64,000 bases of DNA from Bogoriella caseilytica. Its GTDB lineage: Bacteria; Actinomycetota; Actinomycetes; Actinomycetales; Actinomycetaceae. The notes beneath the pieces were generated by a model. It saw nothing but the letters and a program-made list of their open reading frames with translations. It was not told the DNA's origin and searched no databases. Position numbers and translations under genes: made by a program. The stretch covers positions 1,054,001-1,118,000 of the forward strand of contig NZ_RKHK01000001.1 of NCBI RefSeq assembly GCF_003752405.1. Direction: 5' to 3'. How positions within the stretch are numbered: position 1 is the stretch's first letter; every line of letters begins with the position of its first letter. Below, piece by piece: positions 28,241 to 36,820 of the stretch.

Positions 28241-30691
28241 TCACGAGGGACTCCCCCCGATGTAGGCCGCCAGGTGTTTGCCCGTGAGCGTCGAGGACTG
28301 GCGCACCAGTTCCGCCGGGGTGCCCTCGAAGACCACGCGTCCGCCATCATGGCCGGCGCCGGGGCCGAGGTCGATGATCCAGTCCGCGTGGGCCATGACG
28401 GCCTGGTGGTGCTCGATCACGATGACGGAGCGACCCGCGTCCACGAGCCGGTCGAGGAGGCGCAGCAGGTTCTCCACGTCTGCCAGGTGCAGCCCGGTGG
28501 TGGGTTCATCAAGGACGTAGACCCCGCCGTTGTCCTTCATGCGCATGGCGAGCTTGACCCGCTGCCGTTCACCGCCGGAGAGGGTGTTCAAAGGCTGGCC
28601 GAGCCGGAGGTACCCGAGCCCGACGTCTTCCAGCCGACCGAGCACCACCTCGGCCGCCGGGGTTCGTGCCTCCCCCGCCGCGAAGAAGGGTCGCGCCTCA
28701 GCGACGGGGAGGTCGAGCACCTCGGCGATGTTGAGGCCGCCGAGCCGCAGATCGAGCACGGCCGCCTGGTAGCGCCGGCCGCCGCAGTCCTCGCAGGGGG
28801 TGGAGACCGACTCCATGAAGCCAAGTTCAGTGATGATCACGCCAGCGCCCTTGCAGGTGGGGCAGGCGCCTTCGGAGTTCGCGGAGAACAGGGCAGGCTT
28901 CACGCCATTGGCCTTGGCGAAGGCCTTGCGGATCGGCTCGAGCACGCCGGTGTAGGTGGCCGGGTTGGAGCGACGTGATCCCTTGATGGCGCTCTGGTCC
29001 ACGGTGACGACGCCGGCGCGTTCGGCCCGATCGCTGTTCACCAGATGGCTGTGGATCAGGGAGCTCTTGCCCGAGCCGGCCACGCCGGTGATCACGGTGA
29101 GGACGCCGAGTGGGAGGTCGACGTCGACGTCCTGGAGGTTGTGAGTGTTTGCCCCGCGGATCGGCAGAGAGCCGGTGGGCGTACGGACCTGGTCCTTCAG
29201 TGCGGCGGTGTAGGCGAGGTGCTCGCCAGTGAGGGTGCCGCTCTGGCGCAGGCCGGCGACGTCGCCCTGGTAGACCACCTCGCCACCGGCGGACCCGGCG
29301 CCGGGGCCCATGTCGACCACGTGGTCGGCGATGGCGATGGTCTCGGGCTTGTGCTCGACCACCAGCACCGTGTTGCCCTTGTCGCGCAGCTCCAGGAGCA
29401 GGGAGTTCATGCGAGCGATGTCGTGCGGGTGCAGTCCGATGGTGGGTTCGTCGAAGACGTAGGTGACGTCGGTCAGCGCCGATCCGAGGTGGCGGACCAT
29501 CTTGGTGCGTTGCGCCTCCCCGCCGGAGAGCGTGCCGGAGGGGCGATCGAGGGAGAGGTACCCCAGCCCGATCTGCACCAGCGCATCGAGCAGGTGCAGC
29601 AGCGCGGCGATGAGTGGCTGCACACCGGAGACGTCGAGGGTGGCGGTGGCGACATCACCCGAGGCGCCCTCAGCGGTCGCGCCGTCGGTGGCGCTGCCTA
29701 CCGCGTCCGCGCCGTCCAGCGACCGGAGCCAGTCGGCGAGATCGCTCACCTGCATGGCGCTGACCTCGCCGATGTTGCGCCCGGCGATCGTGCAGGAGCG
29801 GGCCGAGTCGTTCAGCCGGGTGCCCGCGCATGCGGAGCAGCGCCGCAGCACCGAGGCACGCTCCACGAAGGCCTTGAGATGTGGCTGGAGGGAATCGGGA
29901 TCCTTGCTGAACATCGACTTGCGGAGCTTGGGGATCAGGCCCTCGTAGGTGACGTTGATCTTGTCGATCTTCACCTTGCGCGGTTCGGCGTGCAGGAGGT
30001 CCTCGCGCTGCTCGGCGGTGAGCCGGCTGATGGGGATGTCGGAGGGGATCACTGCTTTGAAGGCGGCGACCATCCACCCGTCGGGGGTGTAGCCGGGCGC
30101 CAGGATCGCGCCGTCTTCGAGGGATCTGGACTCGTCGATGATGTGGGTGAGGTCGAGGTCGGAGACGGCTCCGCGGCCTTCGCATTCGGGGCACATGCCG
30201 CCCAGGTAGACCGCGTCCTTCACGATCTTCTTCTCCCCCTTGGGCCCGGTGGCCACGCCGCTGGCCCGGGTGGTGGGAATGTTGAAGGAGAAGGCGGTGG
30301 GGCCACCGATGTAGGGGGTGCCGAGCCTGCTGAAGAGAGAGCGGAGCATGGCGTAGGCATCGGTGACGGTGCCGAGGGTGGAACGCGGGTTGGCGCCCAT
30401 GCGCTCCTGGTCCACGAGGATCGCCGTGGTCAGCCCTTCGAGGGAGTCGACCTCCGGGCGCGGGAGGTTCGGCATGAACCCTTGCACGAAGGTGGAGTAG
30501 GTCTCGTCGATCAGGCGCCGTGACTCGGCGGCAATCGTGCCGAAGACCAGTGAGCTCTTACCGGAGCCGGAGACGCCGGTGAACACGCTCAGCCGGCGCT
30601 TGGGGATGTCGAGATCAATACCGCGCAGGTTGTTCTCGCGGGCGCCGCGCACGCGGATGATGTCGTGGCCGTCCGCCGGATGGGGGTCCAT
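28241..30691 (-). CDS. UvrA-like ABC ATPase (DrrC/UvrA2 type)
   Basis: 816 residues, shorter than canonical UvrA (about 950). Two ABC modules: Walker A GVSGSGKSS near residue 40 with signature LSGGEAQRTKM, and GVAGSGKSS near 535 with LSGGERQRVKLAM. Zinc-type Cys clusters CPECEGRG, CSACAGTRL, CPTCKGAG and CEDCGGRRY are present. The UvrB-binding insert is reduced. Such paralogues are linked to resistance against DNA-binding drugs (daunorubicin DrrC) rather than core excision repair; no uvrB or uvrC neighbours. Same strand as GH92, 69 bp upstream of it, divergent from an SDR gene. Confidence 0.9.
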   Translation of the reverse strand: MDPHPADGHDIIRVRGARENNLRGIDLDIPKRRLSVFTGVSGSGKSSLVFGTIAAESRRLIDETYSTFVQGFMPNLPRPEVDSLEGLTTAILVDQERMGANPRSTLGTVTDAYAMLRSLFSRLGTPYIGGPTAFSFNIPTTRASGVATGPKGEKKIVKDAVYLGGMCPECEGRGAVSDLDLTHIIDESRSLEDGAILAPGYTPDGWMVAAFKAVIPSDIPISRLTAEQREDLLHAEPRKVKIDKINVTYEGLIPKLRKSMFSKDPDSLQPHLKAFVERASVLRRCSACAGTRLNDSARSCTIAGRNIGEVSAMQVSDLADWLRSLDGADAVGSATDGATAEGASGDVATATLDVSGVQPLIAALLHLLDALVQIGLGYLSLDRPSGTLSGGEAQRTKMVRHLGSALTDVTYVFDEPTIGLHPHDIARMNSLLLELRDKGNTVLVVEHKPETIAIADHVVDMGPGAGSAGGEVVYQGDVAGLRQSGTLTGEHLAYTAALKDQVRTPTGSLPIRGANTHNLQDVDVDLPLGVLTVITGVAGSGKSSLIHSHLVNSDRAERAGVVTVDQSAIKGSRRSNPATYTGVLEPIRKAFAKANGVKPALFSANSEGACPTCKGAGVIITELGFMESVSTPCEDCGGRRYQAAVLDLRLGGLNIAEVLDLPVAEARPFFAAGEARTPAAEVVLGRLEDVGLGYLRLGQPLNTLSGGERQRVKLAMRMKDNGGVYVLDEPTTGLHLADVENLLRLLDRLVDAGRSVIVIEHHQAVMAHADWIIDLGPGAGHDGGRVVFEGTPAELVRQSSTLTGKHLAAYIGGSPS

Positions 30692-30846
30692 GCTGCGTTT
30701 CTACCACCGCCGGCCGACACCCGAGCCGGGTTCGCGCGGGAACTTGCGCGGGCCGGATCGCCCTGGCGTGCGCGTGAGCGGGCCCGTGGTTAGCGTCGGG
30801 AGCATCCGCCACGAACGCGGCGCCGGTACCAATGGAGGGACGCACG

Positions 30847-31626
30847 ATGACGATGGAGAACAAGGTCGCTCTGGTCACGGGGGCGGGATCCGGTATCGGC
30901 CGCGCCTCTGCGGTCCGTTTGGCGCGCGAGGGCGCCACGGTGGTGGCGCTCGGTCACCGCCAGGAGAGCGCGGACGACGTCGCCGAAGAGATCCGCAGCG
31001 AGGGCGGGACCGTGCTGCCTGTCTCGGCGGACGTGGGCGATGTGGACATGGTCAAGGAGGTCTTCGCGCGCATTGAGAGTGAACTTGGGCGACTCGACGC
31101 CGTGGTCGCGAACGCCGGGGTCAATGGTGTGTGGGCGCCGCTGGAAGAGCTGGAGCCTGAGGAATGGTCCAGCACGATCAACACCAACCTCACCGGGACC
31201 TTCCTCACCGTGCGCTACGCCCTGCCCCTACTGCTCAAGCAGGGCGGCTCGGTGGTGGTCATCTCGTCGATCAACGGCACCCGCACCTTTAGCAACTCCG
31301 GCGCCTCCGCCTACGCCACCAGCAAGGCCGGGCAGGTCGCCTTCGCGCGCATGATCGCCGTGGAACTCGGCCCGCGCGGCGTGCGGGTGAACTCCGTGTG
31401 CCCGGGAGCGATCGACACCGAGATCGAGGACAACACCGAGCATCGCGACACCGACACCCTCGGCGTCGTGGCCGAATACCCGGACGGCGAGATCCCCCTG
31501 ACCGGCGAGGAGCCGGGCACCTCAGCACAGGTGGCAGACGCCGTCGCGTTCCTGGTGTCCGACGCCGCGAGCCACGTCACCGGTACCGAGATCTTCGTCG
31601 ACGGGGGGCAGGGTCTGGTCGTGTGA
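30847..31626 (+). CDS. SDR-family oxidoreductase
   Basis: 259 residues from ATG 30847, placed 6 nt after GGAGGGA (30834-30840); an ATG at 30832 overlaps that site. Classical SDR: TGAGSGIG near residue 13, NAGVNG near 90, catalytic Ser in VVISSINGT, YATSKAG near 158, and PGAIDTEI. The C-terminus GTEIFVDGGQGLVV is normal. It is an NAD(P)-dependent alcohol/ketone dehydrogenase; the substrate is not predictable. Divergent from the UvrA-like gene, convergent with the Ltp-type gene. Confidence 0.92.
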   Translation: MTMENKVALVTGAGSGIGRASAVRLAREGATVVALGHRQESADDVAEEIRSEGGTVLPVSADVGDVDMVKEVFARIESELGRLDAVVANAGVNGVWAPLEELEPEEWSSTINTNLTGTFLTVRYALPLLLKQGGSVVVISSINGTRTFSNSGASAYATSKAGQVAFARMIAVELGPRGVRVNSVCPGAIDTEIEDNTEHRDTDTLGVVAEYPDGEIPLTGEEPGTSAQVADAVAFLVSDAASHVTGTEIFVDGGQGLVV

Positions 31627-31644
31627 GGGTGCGGACCCCAGCGG

Positions 31645-32412
31645 TCAGTAGCCAACCGCCTCCACGCCGTACTCGGCCTCACTCTGACTGAAGCCCTCAT
31701 AGAGCAATTGGTCGATCAAGCCCTGGCGTGAGAACGACGTGAACTCGAGATAGCTCTCTGCCGATCCGGCTGCCTGCTCATTCCAGTCAGGATCGATGTA
31801 ATCCACTGCAAACGTGGCGTCGTCGGTGGAGAAGTCCTCGTACTCGAGCTGGGAGATCAGGCCTGAGCGGGAGAAGTGGGTGAAGCTGAGATAACTCTCG
31901 GCGGAGCCGATCGCGTTTCGTTGTGCGAGAGAAAGGTCTTCGCCCTGGGCGGCCTCGTCTTCGGCTGGCTCGTCGTCCTCCTCTTCCGGCTCCGAACTGG
32001 CAGCCTGAGCGGCAGCCTCGACGGCTTCGAGCTCTGCGAGTAGCAGAGCCTCCTCGGCTTCGTCGGCGCGAGCATTGGCTGCATCCCGTTCGGCCTCGAC
32101 CTCTTCCATGGCCGCAGTGACAGCGTCGCGCTCTGCCTCGAGATCGGCGAACTCCTCCTGACTGACCTCATCGGAGGAGTCGGCGAGGGGTTCACTGTCG
32201 GACGATCCCGCGTTGCCGATGGCAATCCCAACACCGAGCGCGACGAAAAGTCCGACCACCCACGGCCAGCGACGCGCCTTCGGCTTCGCGGGCGGGGGTC
32301 CGGGAACCGGGGGCGGGCCCATCGGATGTTGGGGAGCATTACCCGTGAAATAGGGCTGCCCCTGTGGCTGCTGCTGACCCTGTGGATATTGCTGCGGCTG
32401 CGGAGGCGACAT
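31645..32412 (-). CDS. Ltp-family (PF07553) membrane protein
   Basis: 255 residues from ATG 32412 (MSPPQPQQYPQG). A Pro/Gln-rich cytosolic tail (1-47) is followed by one transmembrane helix (about 51-70, WVVGLFVALGVGIAIGNAG), an acidic coiled coil (about 85-145, EFADLEAERDAVTAAMEEVE), and two Ltp repeats (AIGSAESYLSFTHFSRSGLI; AGSAESYLEFTSFSRQGLID). The repeat was named from the phage TP-J34 lipoprotein that blocks superinfecting phage DNA entry, though most chromosomal copies have no tested function. Less GC-rich than its neighbours. Confidence 0.85.
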   Translation of the reverse strand: MSPPQPQQYPQGQQQPQGQPYFTGNAPQHPMGPPPVPGPPPAKPKARRWPWVVGLFVALGVGIAIGNAGSSDSEPLADSSDEVSQEEFADLEAERDAVTAAMEEVEAERDAANARADEAEEALLLAELEAVEAAAQAASSEPEEEDDEPAEDEAAQGEDLSLAQRNAIGSAESYLSFTHFSRSGLISQLEYEDFSTDDATFAVDYIDPDWNEQAAGSAESYLEFTSFSRQGLIDQLLYEGFSQSEAEYGVEAVGY

Positions 32413-32642
32413 ATCGGACGCACTTTCTCTCGAAGAACAACTGATGAGCCACCCCCCGAGGTTGGTAGAGCATGGCAGGTGCCGCCGGATCTCTACTAGC
32501 CGCGATTCGCTGTTGTGACCTGATCGAGACGTGAAAGCTCCTGATAGCGGCACTGGCCGAGCGGCCGTCCTCGTTGCCTAATCACCGGCATCGCACAGGC
32601 TTAGTTGCCACGCCGTACGAACGATCCAGTAGTGACCAGCGC

Positions 32643-33956
32643 TCAGTGACCCTGACTCGTCTCAACCGGGAGCGGCTTCTCGGGGTTGTCGGCAGTGCCG
32701 CGGAGCCGCGCGACGATCCGCAGCACGTGATACACGCCGATCGCGGCCGCCGAGCCCAGCGCGATGCCTTCGAAGCTCATCTCCCCGGCGATCCAGGTGT
32801 AGTTCGCGATGCCCAGCACCAGGGCCACGCCGGCGGTGCCGAGGTTGATGGTGTTGGAGAAATCGACGCGGTTCTGCACCCAGATGCGCACCCCGAGGAT
32901 GCCGATCATGCCGTAGAGCACGGTGCCGGCGCCGCCGAGGACGCCTTCAGGCACCGTGGCCACAACAGCGCCGAACTTCGGGGAGAGGCTCAGCAGGAAG
33001 GCGAACACGGCCGCCACCACGTAGGCGGCGGTGGAGTAGACACGGGTGGCGGCCATGACACCGATGTTCTCGGCATAGGTGGTGGTGCCGGAGCCACCGC
33101 CGGCGCCGGCGAGGGCGGTGGCCACGCCGTCACCGATCAGCGCCCGCCCCATGACCGGGTCGAGGTCGCGCCGGGTGATGGCGGCCACCGACTTCACGTG
33201 TCCGACGTTCTCCGCCACCAGCACCAGCACCACGGGCAGGAACAGGCCGAGCAGGTTCGGGTCGAAGGTCGGTGCGACGAACTCGGGCCATCCGAACCAA
33301 CCGGCGTCCTCGACGGCCTGAAGCTCCACCTCCCCGCGGAACGCAGCGAAGCCGTACCCGATCACCACGCCCAGCAGGATCGACAGGCGGCCGAGGAAGC
33401 CGCGGAAGAGCACGCCGCAGAGCAGGATGGCGGTCACGGTCACGGCCGCAGTCAGGCCGCTCTCCTGCACGTTGTTCCAGGCTGCCGGAGCAAGATTGAG
33501 GCCGATGAGCGCGACGATCGCCCCGGTGACCACCGGGGGCATGATGATGTCGATCCAGCGCGAGCCCGCCACATGGACGATGACTCCGACGACGACGAGC
33601 ATCACACCCACCGCGATGATGCCGCCGAGGGCGCTCGACATCTCCCCAGTGGCCGTGGCGGCCCCGATCGGCGCGATGAAGGCGAAACTCGAGCCCAGAT
33701 AGCTCGGCACCCGGCCGGCGGTGATGATGAGGAAGAGGATCGTGCCGATGGCCGAGAAGAAGAGGGTGGTGGAGGCCGGGAACCCCGTGAGTGCCGGCAC
33801 CAGGAAGGTGGCGCCGAACATGGCGACCACGTGCTGCATGCCGATGCCGATGGTCAGGGGCCAGCTCAACCGCTCATCCGGGGCGACGACCTCACCGGGT
33901 GGGAGATGCTTGCCATCGCCGTGAACCTGCCACCGCCACCATCTACGCGCCGCCAT
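32643..33956 (-). CDS. Uracil-xanthine permease (NCS2 family)
   Basis: 437 residues with about 14 hydrophobic helices. NCS2 features: N-terminal GIGMQHVVAMFGATFLVPAL, the GSSFAFIAPI segment, LVLVAENVGHVKSV (helix 8, substrate-binding Glu), and GGSGTTTYAENIGVMAATRV (helix 10). The closest group is UraA/PyrP uracil permeases, driven by protons. A uracil phosphoribosyltransferase gene (upp) lies 2.9 kb away, consistent with uracil salvage but not the same operon. Monocistronic. Confidence 0.92.
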   Translation of the reverse strand: MAARRWWRWQVHGDGKHLPPGEVVAPDERLSWPLTIGIGMQHVVAMFGATFLVPALTGFPASTTLFFSAIGTILFLIITAGRVPSYLGSSFAFIAPIGAATATGEMSSALGGIIAVGVMLVVVGVIVHVAGSRWIDIIMPPVVTGAIVALIGLNLAPAAWNNVQESGLTAAVTVTAILLCGVLFRGFLGRLSILLGVVIGYGFAAFRGEVELQAVEDAGWFGWPEFVAPTFDPNLLGLFLPVVLVLVAENVGHVKSVAAITRRDLDPVMGRALIGDGVATALAGAGGGSGTTTYAENIGVMAATRVYSTAAYVVAAVFAFLLSLSPKFGAVVATVPEGVLGGAGTVLYGMIGILGVRIWVQNRVDFSNTINLGTAGVALVLGIANYTWIAGEMSFEGIALGSAAAIGVYHVLRIVARLRGTADNPEKPLPVETSQGH

Positions 33957-34252
33957 GACTCTCCTCCTCCGCGCGCCAGCTCGCCCGGCGACGCCGCGGA
34001 CAGCCTAATGTTCCGGCCAGGCAGGTTGGAACGCGGGACAGTGGGGGGCGACGGGCCAGAGTTCAGATCAACCCAGGATCACGGCTTGGGGGGCAGAGAT
34101 GAGCAACGAACAGAGTCCCGTCAACAGTCGCCGAGAACCATCGCACGTCCATGGCGCCAGCGGCCGTGGCACTCTTGAAGCAAGCGAAGTACTGAGGCGA
34201 GGCCCTGGAATGACTCGCCATCTCGCATCCTTGACGTGGGGGACGGTGCCCG
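33957..34252. other. Intergenic region, nothing recognised
   Basis: 296 bp upstream of the permease (minus) and the small lipoprotein (plus). Less GC-rich than the genes on the left; no tRNA, inverted repeat or clear promoter that I can support. It must hold the divergent promoters of both genes. Confidence 0.5.
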
Positions 34253-34672
34253 GTGTCCGAGCCAACGCTCACTGAGCGAAGCACCACGATTGCCGTGGTG
34301 ATGCTGTTCGTGGCGTGGCCCATAGCGGGATGCTCACCTGAAGACGATCTGCCATTCGACACCTTCGCCACGTCGGGGGAGGAGCCGGAGGCCCTTCTGG
34401 AGGGGATGTTGATCCTGAATAGCGGCTGCCTAGCCGTCCTAGACGACACTGGGCAAGAAGTGCCGCTGGTTTTCGAACAGTCGACAGAATGGCACGAGAG
34501 CGGGCGCGTAGTCCTTCACGAGGTCGATGCCGAAGTCGGCTCATGGGTAGCACTAGGAGGCGGCGCGAGCCAGAATACAGATTGGCAACCAGAGGACTGC
34601 TATGAGCAGGGAGTACCTTTTGGGGTCTACCGCATTCTTGACGGAGACGCCGACCCTGCCGACTCCCCATAA
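34253..34672 (+). CDS. Small putative lipoprotein
   Basis: 139 residues from GTG 34253. Signal peptide TIAVVMLFVAWPIAGC with lipobox IAGC (Cys at about residue 27), then a 110-residue exported domain with two further Cys (in NSGCLAVLDD and PEDCYEQG) that may form a disulphide. Not recognised. An antisense frame (34063-34449) exists, but only this strand has a convincing signal peptide. Composition is less GC-rich than core genes, suggesting recent acquisition. Confidence 0.6.
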   Translation: MSEPTLTERSTTIAVVMLFVAWPIAGCSPEDDLPFDTFATSGEEPEALLEGMLILNSGCLAVLDDTGQEVPLVFEQSTEWHESGRVVLHEVDAEVGSWVALGGGASQNTDWQPEDCYEQGVPFGVYRILDGDADPADSP

Positions 34673-34758
34673 AAGTGATGTGACGCCGCCGCAACGCGCC
34701 CTGCCTCTGGTGAGACCTCTCGACCCGAGCGGGCATCTTCGCTGACGGTCAGAGCTCG

Positions 34759-34836
34759 GACGCCGCCACCAGCGAGATCCTCCGCGAACTCACCATCGAC
34801 CCCACCAAGGACTACCAACCACGAACCCCGAAATGA
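34759..34836 (+). pseudogene. 3' remnant of an IS481-type transposase
   Basis: The last 25 codons read DAATSEILRELTIDPTKDYQ then PRTPK and stop at TGA 34834-34836. The pattern (A-ATGE-LRELT-DPTKDYQP) is the conserved C-terminal end of IS481/IS3-like integrase-core transposases. No upstream catalytic DDE region remains. It lies 63 bp from the tRNA-Ser gene and is followed by a strong hairpin. Confidence 0.7.
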
Positions 34837-34838
34837 TC

Positions 34839-34873
34839 AAGGCCCGAACCCACCAACCGTGGGTTCGGGCCTT
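34839..34873 (+). terminator. Hairpin terminator after transposase remnant
   Basis: Perfect 15-bp arms (AAGGCCCGAACCCAC, 34839-34853, and complement, 34859-34873) with a 5-nt loop, 3 nt past the remnant's stop codon. Probably the original terminator of the IS transposase; now also downstream of tRNA-Ser on the opposite strand. Confidence 0.75.
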
Positions 34874-34899
34874 GCAGATGTCCTGAGACATCACAATGG

Positions 34900-34986
34900 C
34901 GGTGGCGGTGGGATTTGAACCCACGGTGGCTTTGACACCACACAGCATTTCGAGTGCTGCACCTTCGGCCGCTCGGACACGCCACC
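34900..34986 (-). tRNA. tRNA-Ser (anticodon CGA)
   Basis: 87 nt on the minus strand. Acceptor arms GGTGGCG/CGCCACC pair fully, with discriminator G as in tRNA-Ser. The anticodon loop CTCGAAA gives CGA (reads UCG). A long variable arm (TGTGGTGTCAAAGCCAC) and T-loop GGTTCAAATCC complete a class II tRNA. CCA is not encoded. Confidence 0.95.
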
Positions 34987-35083
34987 GGGAAGAACCCTAC
35001 CGTCGGCCCGCACCCTGACCCAAGCCGACAAGACGTGGAGACGGTCACGTGGCGGCCTGATCGAGCCCGCGTAGCCTGGGCTG

Positions 35084-36130
35084 GTGCCTGAGATCGGCCC
35101 CAGCAGCCTCCCCGCCGCATCGGCGGTCTCGCGCGCCAAACTCACCGAGTCCCTGCTCCAGCCGGAGACCCTTCCGCCGGCCGATCCGGCCGCCGCCGAT
35201 CCTCACAGCCTCGCCGGCCTCTTCCCTTCGGGAGCGGCGCCCCGCCTGGTCATCCGCCCGACCGACATCGCGCCGCCGGCCGAGGACGCCCGGCCCGACC
35301 CCGCCGATCTCGACGCCGCCATCGAGCCCTTGGTGGAGTTGCTGTCGGGGAAGCGCATCGCCGTCCTCACCGGCGCCGGGATCTCCACCGACTCCGGGGT
35401 CCCGGACTACCGCTCCCCCGGCTCGGCGCCGCGGCGGCCAATGACTCACCAGCAGTTCATCTCCGCAGAGTCCTTCCGCCGCCACTACTGGGCACGCAAC
35501 CACCTGGGCTGGGAGCACCTGGCCGCCGCTCAGCCGAACGCCGGCCACCGCGCCCTGGCGGCCATGGAAGACGCCGGCCACCTCACCGGCCTGATCACGC
35601 AGAACATCGACATGCTGCACGCGCGCGCTGGCTCACGCCACCTGGTGCCCATTCACGGCCGCTACGACCGGGTGCGTTGCCTGAGCTGCGACGCCATGAC
35701 TCCGCGCGCCGAGTTCGATGGCGTGCTCGAGTCGCTCAACCCGGGGTGGCGCGAACGGGTCAAGGAACTCGCGGACCTCGAAGTCGCCCCCGATGCCGAC
35801 GTCGTCCTGAAGTCAACCGCCGACTTCCGCATTGCCGACTGCGCGCGCTGCGGGGGCATCCTGCAACCCGACGTCGTCTTCTTCGGACAGAACTCCTCCC
35901 GAGAGCGGGTCGAGCGCGCCTCTGCGATCGTCGATCAGGCCGACGTGCTCTTGGTGGCGGGATCCTCGCTCGCGGTCATGGGCGGGCTGCGCTACGTGCG
36001 GCGGGCCGCCAAAGCAGCGAAGCGAGTGGGCATCATCAATCGCGGCAGCACGCGCGGGGATGAGTTGGCGACCGTCCGCGTGCACGCGGGCACCAGCGAG
36101 ACGCTCTCCCTCCTCGCGGCACGCCTATGA
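35084..36130 (+). CDS. Sir2-family NAD-dependent deacylase
   Basis: 348 residues from GTG 35084. An unusual Ala/Pro-rich N-terminal extension of about 80 residues precedes the sirtuin core. Core motifs are GAGISTDSGVPDYRSPGS, TQNIDMLHARAGS, catalytic His in PIHGRYDR, zinc-ligand Cys pairs in CLSCDA and CARCGG, and FFGQNSS plus the GSSLAVMGGLRYV cofactor loop. The extended HARAGS/HGR version is the SIRT4-like (class II) group. It removes acyl groups from lysines using NAD+. Monocistronic; a long hairpin follows. Confidence 0.93.
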   Translation: MPEIGPSSLPAASAVSRAKLTESLLQPETLPPADPAAADPHSLAGLFPSGAAPRLVIRPTDIAPPAEDARPDPADLDAAIEPLVELLSGKRIAVLTGAGISTDSGVPDYRSPGSAPRRPMTHQQFISAESFRRHYWARNHLGWEHLAAAQPNAGHRALAAMEDAGHLTGLITQNIDMLHARAGSRHLVPIHGRYDRVRCLSCDAMTPRAEFDGVLESLNPGWRERVKELADLEVAPDADVVLKSTADFRIADCARCGGILQPDVVFFGQNSSRERVERASAIVDQADVLLVAGSSLAVMGGLRYVRRAAKAAKRVGIINRGSTRGDELATVRVHAGTSETLSLLAARL

Positions 36131-36180
36131 GGGACAGCCTCTCCCGGCCAGGGTCGCCCACTCGTGGCCCCGCCCTGCGC

Positions 36181-36249
36181 GTTTGTGGTCACTTGGTGCC
36201 GCTTTCAGGGCGACGCACGGTGTTATTACGGCGCGAACTGACCACAAAC
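36181..36249. repeat. Long hairpin repeat after sirtuin gene
   Basis: Arms GTTTGTGGTCA (36181-36191) and TGACCACAAAC (36239-36249) around a 47-nt interior that contains GCCGCTTTCAGGGC. Size (69 nt) and interior (CCGCT...AGGGC) resemble the element at 44333-44400. It lies 50 bp past the sirtuin stop and 35 bp from the convergent tadA stop. Confidence 0.55.
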
Positions 36250-36284
36250 CCAGAAAGGCGGCGGCGGACCGCGAGGGGTGATGG

Positions 36285-36749
36285 CTAGCGCCGGGTGGCG
36301 AAGAACTCGCGCAGCACCGCCGCACACTGAGCCTCGCGGACTCCAGCAACGACTTCCACGCGGTGGTTCAGCCGCGCGTCACGCACGACGTCCCGCATGG
36401 ACCCGGCAGCGCCGGCTTTGGGATCCCAGGCGCCGATGACGATCCTCGGGAGCCGGGCGAGCACGATGGCACCGGCGCACATCGTGCAGGGCTCCAGGGT
36501 GACCACCAGCGTGCAGTCATCCAACCGCCAGCGGCCCAGCGCCGTCGCCGCCTCCCGGAGCGCCAGGATCTCCGCGTGCGCGGTGGGATCGCCGTCCACC
36601 TCGCGGCGGTTGCCGCCACGGCCGATCACCTCCCCATCAGCATCGAGGACGACGGCGCCCACGGGCACATCGCCCTGCGCTGCGGCCTGCCGGGCGAGGT
36701 CGAGGGCCTCCCCCATGGCGCTGTCGAAGTCGGACTTCATACGCCCCAT
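36285..36749 (-). CDS. tadA: tRNA-specific adenosine deaminase TadA
   Basis: 154 residues; ATG 36740 is a possible alternative start three codons in. Zinc-binding deaminase motifs: TAHAEILAL (His and catalytic Glu) and EPCTMCAGA (two Cys). [20 protein letters not shown] and [20 protein letters not shown]-type sequence place it in TadA rather than cytidine or guanine deaminases. TadA makes inosine at the wobble position of tRNA-Arg(ACG); that very tRNA gene is at 49365-49440. Essential in most bacteria. Confidence 0.95.
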   Translation of the reverse strand: MGRMKSDFDSAMGEALDLARQAAAQGDVPVGAVVLDADGEVIGRGGNRREVDGDPTAHAEILALREAATALGRWRLDDCTLVVTLEPCTMCAGAIVLARLPRIVIGAWDPKAGAAGSMRDVVRDARLNHRVEVVAGVREAQCAAVLREFFATRR

Positions 36750-36820
36750 TGTCGGCCCTGCGGACCCGAGCGCGAGCCCGCGACGAGGGAAGCGGCTCCG
36801 CAGGGCGATACGCTCGCTGT

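Noticed and set aside
34063-34449. Minus-strand frame overlapping the small lipoprotein gene
   Set aside because: No signal peptide, domain or ribosome-binding site; the plus-strand frame has a clear lipobox.
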